Below, piece after piece: positions 14,656 to 21,758 of a DNA stretch of 31,983 bases. Position numbers and translations under genes: made by a program. How positions within the stretch are numbered: position 1 is the first letter of the stretch; every line of letters begins with the position of its first letter. Under the pieces are notes generated by a model, which worked only from the letters and a program-made list of their open reading frames with translations, did not search any database and had not been told where the DNA came from. Source of the stretch: Candidatus Peribacter sp. UBA6535 (lineage in GTDB: Bacteria; Patescibacteriota; Gracilibacteria; Peribacterales; Peribacteraceae); NCBI GenBank assembly GCA_002436205.1, contig DJKT01000040.1:1-31983 (forward strand), read 5' to 3'.

Positions 14656-16239
14656 TATTGGAATGACCTGTTCCAAAACACTTGAATTGACAGTCTGCAA
14701 GCCAACTTTCAGCGGTTCTATTGAACCGATCTTACCTACGACCTTCTCATTGCACTTCTTGAAAGTATCAAACGGCTTTGCTAAGCGGAAAGTAAGCACT
14801 TTTTGTTGTAGTTCTATCGACTGACCGATTCTTCTAAGGATTGCCACACGAGCATCACGATCACCGTAGGCGAAAGCCGACCTGAGATCCTTGGCGAAGT
14901 TCACTGCTTCCACAGTGTCCGTTGTACGCTGGGTCACTGTTGCATGGAAGTCATTGATCATCGTCTTCCAACGATCTCTTTCAGCTTCTAGCTCTTTGAG
15001 CATAGATTTGAAAAGATCCTCAGATACCTCCGTAGATGGATCAAGCTGACGCTTCATTAGTCGATTCACTTTTTCATTAGCATCTTTATAGTTCTTTTGA
15101 ATACGCTTGAGGTCTCTTGCTTCCATTTTGGCTGAATCATTCTGACTGAGCTGTAACTCATCGAGCATCCATTCTACGAATGCCTGTGGAATTTCAATGC
15201 TATCGAGAATGGCATAGACCTGATCCAAAATATCTGAATCGCTCACTGAACCTTTCTCGGTACAACAGGTAGCCTTCTTACCACTCTTGGAACAGCGAAA
15301 GTAATAATAGACACGTACTTCGCCCGTTGTACGTAGCATCTTCCGCTTTACATCCATAATCACTGCAGAGCCACAGCAACCACACTGAATAAGTCCTGAG
15401 TAGATATTTTGATTCTTACTCAGTCGAGGTTTTCCTCGTGGCCCCAATATCTCTTGCGCTCGATCAAACTCTTCCATTGTCACCATAGGCTCATGTTTCC
15501 CTTGCCAAATCTCTCCATCCCACTGAAATTGTCCACAATAGAACACGTTGGAAAACATTGTGTACATAGCAGAGAGACTGAATACACGGGCATTGCGACC
15601 ATGAGAACCAAGCCTTGTAAGACCCCATTCATCCGTAGCAATGTGATGGATCTGCTTGACCGTCTTAGTACCTGTCAGGAGCAAATCCCAGCAACGACGT
15701 ACAGTATCAAAACGATCAGGATCAACAAGCACATACTTCTCGCCCTTCTGACCGTAGCTGTTGAGATAGCCAATTGGAACTAAGCCAGGAAACCACCCCA
15801 TCTTGGCCTTCTCTCGCATCCCACGCTTTGCATCTTTCCCAAGATCACGGCTAGATTGAATGGCCATTCCAAGTTCCACCATCATCTGTAGAACATTATC
15901 AGAAGGAAGGTACGTTCGTTCTGAGGTAACGATTTTCTTGAGAATGTCTTGTTGTAACAACCACTGAATCTTACCCCCATCTATGGGATTTCGTGCTAAT
16001 CGGTTTAATTTCCAACAGTAGATGACCTCTATATTTCCCGCTTGAATGTCAGTAATCATGCGATCAAATTCTGAACGCTTTCCAGGGTCTTTTGCAGAAC
16101 GTGATTCTTCGTAGGTATCAACCAGCTCATCATCACTACGACTGATTGCTTCTCCATTGTGTCGACGCTGACTTTCAAGGGAAAGCACTTGTTTATCTTC
16201 CGTATCCGTTGATTTGCGGTTGTAGATGGCTGCTTTCAT
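14626..16239 (-). CDS. Large serine recombinase (site-specific integrase)
   Basis: 537 residues, typical of large serine integrases. Catalytic domain: nucleophile S10 in YNRKSTD, and active-site arginines R80 and R83 in KLNRLARNP. A recombinase domain follows (GLVPIGYLN..., about 150-260). The zinc beta-ribbon has C286, C288/C289, C316 and C325/C326. A long coiled coil follows at about 365-450, which in this family controls integration versus excision. The last nine codons (W-Y-P-G-E-D-S-N-L) and the stop are antisense tRNA-Arg sequence, so the C-terminus was formed at the integration junction. A structured RNA lies in the 5' region (16264-16362). Confidence 0.95.
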   Translation of the reverse strand: MKAAIYNRKSTDTEDKQVLSLESQRRHNGEAISRSDDELVDTYEESRSAKDPGKRSEFDRMITDIQAGNIEVIYCWKLNRLARNPIDGGKIQWLLQQDILKKIVTSERTYLPSDNVLQMMVELGMAIQSSRDLGKDAKRGMREKAKMGWFPGLVPIGYLNSYGQKGEKYVLVDPDRFDTVRRCWDLLLTGTKTVKQIHHIATDEWGLTRLGSHGRNARVFSLSAMYTMFSNVFYCGQFQWDGEIWQGKHEPMVTMEEFDRAQEILGPRGKPRLSKNQNIYSGLIQCGCCGSAVIMDVKRKMLRTTGEVRVYYYFRCSKSGKKATCCTEKGSVSDSDILDQVYAILDSIEIPQAFVEWMLDELQLSQNDSAKMEARDLKRIQKNYKDANEKVNRLMKRQLDPSTEVSEDLFKSMLKELEAERDRWKTMINDFHATVTQRTTDTVEAVNFAKDLRSAFAYGDRDARVAILRRIGQSIELQQKVLTFRLAKPFDTFKKCNEKVVGKIGSIEPLKVGLQTVNSSVLEQVIPIWYPGEDSNL

Positions 16240-16263
16240 GGTTGAAGGACAAAGAAACCAAAT

Positions 16264-16362
16264 GGAGCGCTCGAGTCCCCAACATCAGCTACAAGGCTTT
16301 TGTCGGCGAGCGCTCCAGTTGAGCGACAACAAACACACCTTGTAGGCGATGATGTGGGGACT
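16264..16362 (-). ncRNA. Pseudoknotted structured RNA, copy M
   Basis: Read on the minus strand: AGTCCCC/GGGGACT closes the rod (P1). ACATC/GATGT follows (P2), then an internal loop, CTACAAGG/CCTTGTAG (P3) and TTGTCG/CGACAA (P4). The terminal loop holds GGAGCGCTCG (16316-16307), the exact complement of CGAGCGCTCC (16273-16264) that directly follows P1, a 10-bp pseudoknot. A perfect TATAAT ends 6 nt before the first base of P1. It could be an independent small RNA, or the 5' leader of the recombinase mRNA, whose ATG is 25 nt beyond the pseudoknot. Copy P at 20481 has the same design. Confidence 0.7.
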
Positions 16363-16368
16363 ACAGTC

Positions 16369-16374
16369 ATTATA
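16369..16374 (-). promoter_or_regulatory. -10 box TATAAT of structured RNA copy M
   Basis: TATAAT on the minus strand (16374-16369) overlaps the stop codon of the helicase gene. Six nt later (16362) is the first base of the closing stem. No convincing -35 is visible. Confidence 0.5.
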
Positions 16375-18313
16375 ACACAGAATTGGGCAAACTGCTGTCA
16401 CTATCTGTCACTGCATCTTTTTTGGCTTGTTCTTGGGAAGAATCCAGTGACGATACTTTTGTATCCGTTTTTGATATAAGAGCATCATTGTCACTGTTTT
16501 CCTGGCTTTCTGTAGTGCTATCTTCCTCCATGACAGTAAGTGACGGATGGTTAGCAATTCTTTTGAGAGTGATAACACTACCGACATTCTTATGCTGACT
16601 CGTAACCTGTATGCCAACCTCCAATAGGTTTGATTGTACTTCCCGAATGCGCTTACCAAGCGTGTTGGCACGTTTTGGCCATGCGCGATTCTTCACATCT
16701 ATCTTCTCTTCTTCGGAGGCGATTTTTGTAAGCACTTCTAGAAGCTCGGTTGTTGTGCCTTCCCAATATCCTTCTTCTCGATCCATCAATCCAACAATAA
16801 CAGTGGCAATATCATTTTCGTTAATAGCTTCTCGATTCTGCATACCAAGGTTTCTCTCATATGCTTCAATGAATTCTGTTGAGCTAGATCCCAGTGCTTC
16901 AGCAATAGCACAGCCCCACTGCTCAAAGTCTGCCATGCGATTCCTCCCCGATGCCTTGATGGTGCTGTACTTGCCGATTGCATCGGAGAGTACCGAGAAT
17001 ATGCCGTTAAGAATGCGTGGAAGCGCCTCGTCAAACTCTTCCCAGAGCTGCTTCTCTGTCTTGCGTTTATCTTTTGGGATACGTTCAAGCTCAATGAGCA
17101 AACAACGCTCTAAGAGATCAGGTTCCCTTGCACACACATTGATACCATTCAGTGCTACACATCGTTGGTATTCCCTGACAAAATCATCGTCATCACTGTA
17201 GAGCTTTCGTTTCGTGTCACCGTCACCTGTAGAAGCTCGACAAAGCCGATCAGAGATTTTGCGTGAGAATCTGCTTACGTTGTCGTAGGGTGCGAAATAA
17301 TTGTGGTCGAGCTGCTGTGGTAGATCATCAGGATTCTCCGAAAGCCCTAAGAGAAGAGGTTTCGCTGGATCAATAATGCGTCGAACAAGTTTTAGGAGTG
17401 AGGACTTCGCAGACCCCTTTTCTCCAGAGACAACCAAGATGACGTGTGGAAAGTCTGGTATAAAGCAGGAGATAACATAGACCAGAAATAGAAGCTCTTG
17501 GTCTTTGTTGCCTTCTTTGAGGTTTACGAACTGCAATAGGTCGGAGACAGCACCTTTTGAGGCTGGAGCAACCTGTGGTCGTTGATGGCGGTAATGACGA
17601 AATAGCGGTTCTTTAAGGCTCATGACACTGTAGCCCTTTTCGTCCGTGACGACTGCTTGCCCGCTCTTATTGCAGAGGTTATACACAATTGCACTTCCCT
17701 GCCATGCGATACGGTTATAGAGATAGTGTTCAGCACCTTCATAGAGAGCCTTGCACGTTAGTAGACCCGTGACACTTTTTAAGGTCGTGTCTCCTATGGC
17801 CTTGCCTGTATGTTCGTAGAACAATTGTCGCAGCCAGTTTTGAAAATCGCTACTCCCGATCCTACGTACGATCCACTGTTTCGGCGTTTTGAAATATACA
17901 TACGGCTCTCCGAGCTGGTCATGGAACAATATGCAGTTCTTCTCTGTACACAATGCAAGGAGAGTATCTGCCTGTGTACCACCCTCCATCTCTTGCTTAT
18001 CATCCTGATCTGCTTCGACTGTTTTCTTGATACTTTCATAGATGCTACGCAGCTCCTTCTCATCCAAAGGCTCATCATTCGCTGCATTCCATTCTTTCAG
18101 CGCTCCCCATGCAGGCTCACCCCACATCTCCTTTGGCAACCCTCGAAACATCCTACCGAGGATGGATGCAGCAGTTGCATTACGTTTTCCCTTCTGCGTG
18201 CCTGTTGCTCCCGTCTTCCATAACTTGTCTGACTTCTGAATTTCTCCATCTTTAGCAATGGTAGTCGATGGCTCCTTAAATTTAGCGATGGTGTCTAATG
18301 TGTGTGGTTTCAT
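16370..18313 (-). CDS. Element replication helicase: PriCT-type domain plus P-loop ATPase
   Basis: 647 residues. Residues about 40-95 (GKRNATAASILGRMF...PLDEKELRSIYESI) match the PriCT_1 domain that follows primases in phages and plasmids. A D5/DUF927-like ATPase follows with Walker A G-E-K-G-S-A-K-S-S at about 295-303 and YFAPYDNVS as a likely Walker B region. The C-terminal tail (about 600-647) is Ser/Thr/Asp-rich and disordered. It would unwind the element's DNA. The start codon overlaps the primase stop by ATGA, so the two act as one split primase-helicase. I cannot separate SF3 from another AAA-like class by eye. Confidence 0.8.
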   Translation of the reverse strand: MKPHTLDTIAKFKEPSTTIAKDGEIQKSDKLWKTGATGTQKGKRNATAASILGRMFRGLPKEMWGEPAWGALKEWNAANDEPLDEKELRSIYESIKKTVEADQDDKQEMEGGTQADTLLALCTEKNCILFHDQLGEPYVYFKTPKQWIVRRIGSSDFQNWLRQLFYEHTGKAIGDTTLKSVTGLLTCKALYEGAEHYLYNRIAWQGSAIVYNLCNKSGQAVVTDEKGYSVMSLKEPLFRHYRHQRPQVAPASKGAVSDLLQFVNLKEGNKDQELLFLVYVISCFIPDFPHVILVVSGEKGSAKSSLLKLVRRIIDPAKPLLLGLSENPDDLPQQLDHNYFAPYDNVSRFSRKISDRLCRASTGDGDTKRKLYSDDDDFVREYQRCVALNGINVCAREPDLLERCLLIELERIPKDKRKTEKQLWEEFDEALPRILNGIFSVLSDAIGKYSTIKASGRNRMADFEQWGCAIAEALGSSSTEFIEAYERNLGMQNREAINENDIATVIVGLMDREEGYWEGTTTELLEVLTKIASEEEKIDVKNRAWPKRANTLGKRIREVQSNLLEVGIQVTSQHKNVGSVITLKRIANHPSLTVMEEDSTTESQENSDNDALISKTDTKVSSLDSSQEQAKKDAVTDSDSSLPNSVL

Positions 18314-18999
18314 GGTAAGTCGTGGTAAAGGAATTGAATTGGATATGAGTTCTTCGGGTCTTTCAAGTGTGCATACGGAGGCAATCGCAAAACACGGGTT
18401 ACATCCTTCGCTCCCAAATCACCCCCAAAGTGCAGAATGAGGTTGTTTTGGTACGCCTCCCACTCTGCCAACTTGAAAGATCTGCAATCTTCATCAATGA
18501 GCCAAAGGCAATGTAAACCATGCGGAGTATCAATGATGACATGAGGGATGAATGTGCCTTCCAATAGGAGCAGTCTATGCAGCATCTTTACCTTTTGTGC
18601 ATTTATAACATCTGGAGACACATCATCGCCTTGCTTGGCGCAATCCCAATCAAGAAACAGGGAACGGATTAGTTTCAGGTTGTCTTTACGACGATATTTT
18701 TCAAAGCTGTTTGCGGAGAAATACACACCGCATCCTTCTTTCTGCTTCTTCTTGGCAAGTTCATCACTGAATTTGAATGTGCAAAGAGCCTTGCTCTTGT
18801 CTTTCTTTTCCGAGTCATCGAAGAACTGAATAGCGGTACCGCCTTCGGGGAGCTTTGAGAGGAATTCTTCAGGTGAGAGTTGTGGTGTTGTCGTGCGGAA
18901 CACTTCAAGTACCTCATTTGGCTCTTTGCCCTTCTCCAAGGTAAGAAATCGCTGTAGGAACTCATTGTGGTTGCCGTTGGTGTCTGGTAAACTGTTCAT
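18310..18999 (-). CDS. Archaeo-eukaryotic-type primase-polymerase (PrimPol) of the element
   Basis: 229 residues with the three motifs of the AEP superfamily: motif I D117-x-D119 in SLFLDWDC, motif II H163 in TPHGLHCLW, and motif III with D199 followed by VTRVLRLPPYAHLKDP (Arg-Pro and His-x-Lys nucleotide-binding residues). Such proteins prime, and sometimes copy, plasmid and phage DNA. It is translationally coupled to the helicase downstream (ATGA). The helicase carries the PriCT domain that in other elements sits on the primase, so this looks like a split version of a fused primase-helicase. Confidence 0.82.
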   Translation of the reverse strand: MNSLPDTNGNHNEFLQRFLTLEKGKEPNEVLEVFRTTTPQLSPEEFLSKLPEGGTAIQFFDDSEKKDKSKALCTFKFSDELAKKKQKEGCGVYFSANSFEKYRRKDNLKLIRSLFLDWDCAKQGDDVSPDVINAQKVKMLHRLLLLEGTFIPHVIIDTPHGLHCLWLIDEDCRSFKLAEWEAYQNNLILHFGGDLGAKDVTRVLRLPPYAHLKDPKNSYPIQFLYHDLP

Positions 19000-19040
19000 T
19001 AGTTGTTTGGGGGAAAGGGAATAAAAAAAGTTGCCAGCCT

Positions 19041-19214
19041 CTATGCAGAAGGTGGCGCCCTTCCCCGTGTAATGATTCGATTCCGATAGACAATTTTTCC
19101 AAGTTCCAGTAAGTCCTCGGCATACTCACGGGCAAGCTCTTTCGGTAAATCCTCTCCGTACTCCTTCTTCCATGCAGAGCGAAACCTGCCGATGCTGGCA
19201 TCGGTTGGCTTCAT
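19041..19214 (-). CDS. Small basic/acidic helical protein in the element
   Basis: 57 residues from ATG 19214. Helical, with alternating charge (KEYGEDLPKELAREYAEDLLELGKIVYRN). It lies 41 nt upstream of the primase on the same strand and is likely in its operon. Small ORFs in this position are often element-specific regulators or replication accessories, but nothing identifies it. A GTG at 19229 would add five residues. Confidence 0.4.
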   Translation of the reverse strand: MKPTDASIGRFRSAWKKEYGEDLPKELAREYAEDLLELGKIVYRNRIITRGRAPPSA

Positions 19215-19230
19215 GGATGTAGCAAACACA

Positions 19231-19416
19231 ATGGAAATTCAAAATCGGCGCCCCAGCTTCCCACAACAATCAATGTGCGGAAGGGCGCCGAGCTTGAACT
19301 TACTTGAAGCAGAAATTGCCGACACTGAAGAATTGCTATGGGAAGCATTGCCCCTAGTTCAGCAGCTCACAGCGTATTCGTCAGAAGGAGTTTGGTTGGA
19401 ATTCAGTTGTGGTTAA
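19231..19416 (+). CDS. Doubtful small ORF opposite the replication genes
   Basis: 61 residues, divergent from the 19214 gene by 16 nt. The second half (LLEAEIADTEELLWEALPLVQQL) looks like a real amphipathic helix. The first third overlaps a strong hairpin (19245-19291), and there is no clear promoter or ribosome-binding site. If it is not coding, the 198-nt gap here holds only that hairpin. Confidence 0.3.
   Translation: MEIQNRRPSFPQQSMCGRAPSLNLLEAEIADTEELLWEALPLVQQLTAYSSEGVWLEFSCG
19245..19291. repeat. Stepped inverted repeat with GGCGCC core
   Basis: TCGGCGCCC (19245-19253) pairs with GGGCGCCGA (19283-19291). Inside, TTCC/GGAA (19258-19261/19279-19282) and CACA/TGTG (19262-19265/19274-19277) continue the stem. 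A third copy of the arm, GGCGCCCTTCC, lies at 19054-19064, complementary to 19279-19289. It may be a terminator for the 20360 gene, an operator, or part of a replication origin next to the primase operon. Confidence 0.65.
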
Positions 19417-20360
19417 TGTTCAATGCGCATCTCTATATTGGTTCCTGCCTGATGAAAAACAGTGCAGCCCTTCTTTTTAAATTTCTTGTTCCATTCATGT
19501 ACATCGTCTTTTAGTCCCTCTCTAAGGCTTGTGTCGTCATCTTGTACAAATAACTTCTGACCATTTGGTTTCCGCCAAGCTCGTAGATGATCGAATGTAA
19601 CTTTTCTAACATGTGGATCATCTTGCTCACCTTTGTGAATCATCAAAAGTAGAACGGAATGGAGTGCTGCATCCACACGGAGTGCTTTTCCTAATTTTTC
19701 TGTATGCCAAATAATCGTCCTTTGGGCAGGATTGTAGAAAATAGGTGGGACCAAGAGCGTGACGACACCGATTGGCTTATCTCCCGACTGGTCTAGTATC
19801 CAGCGTGTACATACCCTTAACAGTTGATATGCCTCAAATAATTTACCCAGTTCTTCTTGAAGGAAATGAGGATCTGCTTGCGTAAAAACTGTACCTTGTT
19901 TCTCTTTACGTAAGTCTTCACACCACAAGCGATATTTTTTTAGAAGCGAACTCCATGATTCAACCCAAAGCTGGTTATCATGCTGGGGTGATATCCATGG
20001 TGCTGTAAAATCATCAGGGATGCGATGTACCCGTGCTGGGTCATGGCCGTAAATCTGATTAACACATTTTTGCCAAACCTCATCTGATCCCTTTTGGATG
20101 AATACACAATCCTGAAATTGCACAGCAATACTTTGTGTTTCACTATCCGTCTCGTCAGAGAAGAAAAGAACCTCTTCGCATATACCTAGAGCTTTCCTAA
20201 TAATTTGAATGATCCTATTTGTCAGATGAGAATGTTGTAGCGTCAGATCTACATATAAACTCTTAAACATGTTTTCTAGCAAATCCAACAGATTTGCTTG
20301 TAACTCCCAGATCTCCTCTTCGCTCATCCGATTTATGTACTCGTATTTTAGTTCTTGCAT
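19413..20360 (-). CDS. Unknown 315-residue protein of the element
   Basis: The ATG at 20360 is the most upstream start in frame. The protein is soluble and helical, rich in Trp and Gln, with no signal peptide and no motif I recognise. A stretch TLLVPPIFYNPAQRTIIWHTEKLGKALRVDAALHSVLLLMIHKGEQDDP looks like the conserved core (broken here only as a description of residues about 205-255). The C-terminus is basic. It occupies the cargo position between the replication genes and the membrane genes. TATTCT (20389-20384) could be its -10. Defence or regulatory roles are possible but unsupported. Confidence 0.65.
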   Translation of the reverse strand: MQELKYEYINRMSEEEIWELQANLLDLLENMFKSLYVDLTLQHSHLTNRIIQIIRKALGICEEVLFFSDETDSETQSIAVQFQDCVFIQKGSDEVWQKCVNQIYGHDPARVHRIPDDFTAPWISPQHDNQLWVESWSSLLKKYRLWCEDLRKEKQGTVFTQADPHFLQEELGKLFEAYQLLRVCTRWILDQSGDKPIGVVTLLVPPIFYNPAQRTIIWHTEKLGKALRVDAALHSVLLLMIHKGEQDDPHVRKVTFDHLRAWRKPNGQKLFVQDDDTSLREGLKDDVHEWNKKFKKKGCTVFHQAGTNIEMRIEH

Positions 20361-20464
20361 ATTCGTGGGAAGCTGACAACAGAAGAATATCGAATTCCAG
20401 AGATAAAATCAGAATTTTGGTTCCAGATTACAGGGGATAAAAAGTGTTTCAGTTGAAGCTACTC

Positions 20465-20473
20465 TGGTAGTAT
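20465..20473 (+). promoter_or_regulatory. Extended -10 promoter of structured RNA copy P
   Basis: TGG-TAGTAT (20465-20473). Seven nt later begins the closing stem of the structured RNA (20481), matching the promoter geometry of copy M. Confidence 0.5.
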
Positions 20474-20480
20474 TTCCCTG

Positions 20481-20597
20481 CCACACGTTATCGGTATCTT
20501 TTTATTCCCTAATCACAACAGAAAGGGGCGTTCGCCTCAGAACCGTTGTGAAAAGGGAAACCTCCGATCGACGTGTGGCCTGAGTGCTGAACGTCCC
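20481..20597 (+). ncRNA. Pseudoknotted structured RNA, copy P
   Basis: P1 CCACACGT (20481-20488) / ACGTGTGG (20571-20578). P2 ATCGG (20490-20494) / CCGAT (20564-20568). P3 TTCCCT (20505-20510) / AGGGAA (20554-20559). P4 CACAAC (20514-20519) / GTTGTG (20545-20550). The terminal loop GGGGCGTTC (20525-20533) pairs with GAACGTCCC (20589-20597), and CTCAG (20536-20540) with CTGAG (20580-20584), forming a pseudoknot with the 3' flank; a local GGGGC/GCCTC hairpin is the alternative. The loop motif GGGGCGTTCGCC matches copy M at 10 of 12 positions. It lies 46 nt upstream of ATG 20643, so it may be a leader or a stand-alone RNA. Confidence 0.72.
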
Positions 20598-20642
20598 TTC
20601 TTGGGTGTGGGCATTCCATTGTTCTTCTCACTGTCTACCATC

Positions 20643-21113
20643 ATGCCCTCACTCTTATCAAATAGCCGATTCCGTACAGGTTGTCGTTGGGTGGCGGTGC
20701 TACCTACTGCATTGTTGTGTGCATTGCTCGCTTCTTTCCCTATTCATTGGACTGTAATGTTCATTCATTACTTTGGGAATGCCAGAGATGATAGCTTCAT
20801 GAATATAAACGGAAAAACAGGATTAGCTATTCCGTGGCCAATTTTAGAAAGATGGATAGTTGCGTTCTTTACACCTCTTATTTTAGTAATTGTGGGAGCA
20901 AACATTGCACCACATCATAAGAAAGAAACTGGTATAGCAATGGCTGTTTTATGGGGTATAGGTGTTGGTTGGGCTGTTGCAGTCTCTATCATTAATCCCT
21001 TGGATAAGGATCAATATCAATACTGGCCACTAATTTTAGTCATCTCTGTCTTTCTAGGGATAGCTGGAGTAGGCACTGGTCTATACAAGACCAAATCCTC
21101 TTCCTCTCAATAA
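20643..21113 (+). CDS. Four-helix membrane protein of the element
   Basis: 156 residues from ATG 20643; a TTG 42 nt upstream would read through the RNA flank and is rejected. Hydrophobic segments lie at about 13-40, 73-88, 97-113 and 128-146, with a short Ser-rich tail. No family recognised. It follows structured RNA P, whose promoter may drive it. A second small membrane protein starts 18 nt downstream, so the two are probably cotranscribed. Confidence 0.6.
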   Translation: MPSLLSNSRFRTGCRWVAVLPTALLCALLASFPIHWTVMFIHYFGNARDDSFMNINGKTGLAIPWPILERWIVAFFTPLILVIVGANIAPHHKKETGIAMAVLWGIGVGWAVAVSIINPLDKDQYQYWPLILVISVFLGIAGVGTGLYKTKSSSSQ

Positions 21114-21131
21114 CTAATTTCCTTTTTTACT

Positions 21132-21317
21132 ATGCTAGAAAGCCTCATCATTTGCGCACTGATCGGTGTCATTACTCTATGGTTACTGCCGAAACTCACT
21201 AAATCTGATTTCAAGAAGTGGCAATGGGTCTTCTGGGCATCTGTTTTTATCTACTTCATGATTAGGCAAATGCTCTTTCAGATATACAAAGACGAGATTA
21301 TTCAGCAACTGCTTTAA
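21132..21317 (+). CDS. Small two-helix membrane protein
   Basis: 61 residues: a helix at 4-20 (LIICALIGVITLWLLP), a short basic loop with KSDFKKW, and a second helix at 32-50 (VFWASVFIYFMIRQMLF). Its last 4 nt overlap the convergent HTH gene. Small paired membrane proteins in elements can be holins, toxins or immunity proteins; nothing here decides. Confidence 0.5.
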   Translation: MLESLIICALIGVITLWLLPKLTKSDFKKWQWVFWASVFIYFMIRQMLFQIYKDEIIQQLL

Positions 21318-21739
21318 TGCTTCTCAGCCAGAGCTTTTAAATGGCTCTGTGTGTCATCCCAATTCACAGTCTCTGATTCTTCCTGTGCCTTCACCAGAGC
21401 AAGAATTGAATTTACTTCTACATTCTGTTCGATTCTCGGTGAAAATTCCTCTTTTCGTTTCCGTTCTAAATACTTCAGAGCAAGCCCACCATCGTCTTCC
21501 ATTTTCTCTATAACAGTTTTTCGTGCCTTGAGTGTGGCTTCCATTTTTGCCCTCTCCATTTTGTCCAAAAACTCCTTATTTTTGCAGTGATTGTAGTACG
21601 TCTGTTTTGCAATCCCTGCGTATTTACAGGCCTCAGCTACAGGTAGATCCAGTTGGAATGCTTCGAGTAGTTTTTGGACTACAGCAGAGTTGATCGCTGT
21701 AGGTCTTCCGCCTTTGTTTCTTTTCACGGCTGTGTTCAT
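21314..21739 (-). CDS. HTH protein resembling phage small terminase / transposase-type HTH
   Basis: 141 residues from ATG 21739. KRNKGGRPTAINSAVVQKLLEAF is followed by a helix-turn-helix (VAEACKYAGIAKQTYYNHCKN), an acidic-basic helix (MEATLKARKTVIEKM) and GLALKYLERKRKEEFSPR. That order (GRP start, HTH, then a short 'LERR..EEF' segment) is typical of small terminase-like phage proteins. No large terminase follows, so it may instead regulate transcription. TATACT lies 6 nt upstream, and a 13-bp palindrome (21759-21771) between it and the divergent Cys-rich gene is a candidate binding site. Confidence 0.65.
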   Translation of the reverse strand: MNTAVKRNKGGRPTAINSAVVQKLLEAFQLDLPVAEACKYAGIAKQTYYNHCKNKEFLDKMERAKMEATLKARKTVIEKMEDDGGLALKYLERKRKEEFSPRIEQNVEVNSILALVKAQEESETVNWDDTQSHLKALAEKH

Positions 21740-21745
21740 GGGTAT

Positions 21746-21751
21746 AGTATA
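21746..21751 (-). promoter_or_regulatory. -10 box TATACT of the HTH gene
   Basis: TATACT on the minus strand (21751-21746), 6 nt before ATG 21739, predicting a leaderless transcript. Confidence 0.5.
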
Positions 21752-21758
21752 CAACACA

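Larger units (their letters stand above)
14626..21757. mobile_element. Integrated element at tRNA-Arg (right end not located)
   Basis: The left boundary is the tRNA-Arg 3' end where the serine recombinase gene ends. Contents: recombinase, PriCT/P-loop helicase, primase-polymerase, several small ORFs, an unknown 315-residue protein, two membrane proteins, an HTH protein like small terminase, and two related structured RNAs. No capsid, portal, tail or large terminase gene is visible, so it is an integrative element or satellite rather than a complete phage. The right end given here is only the last element-like gene; no second copy of the tRNA 3' end was found to 31983, and the Cys-rich genes could be cargo. 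Confidence 0.55.

Noticed and set aside
20481..20597. Known RNA class (SRP RNA, 6S RNA, TPP, ZTP or fluoride riboswitch, self-cleaving ribozymes)
   Set aside because: The conserved core sequences of these classes, as I remember them, are absent; only the loop/3'-flank pseudoknot is a shared idea.
14626..21757. Complete prophage
   Set aside because: No portal, capsid, tail, lysis or large terminase gene is visible; the HTH protein alone is not enough.
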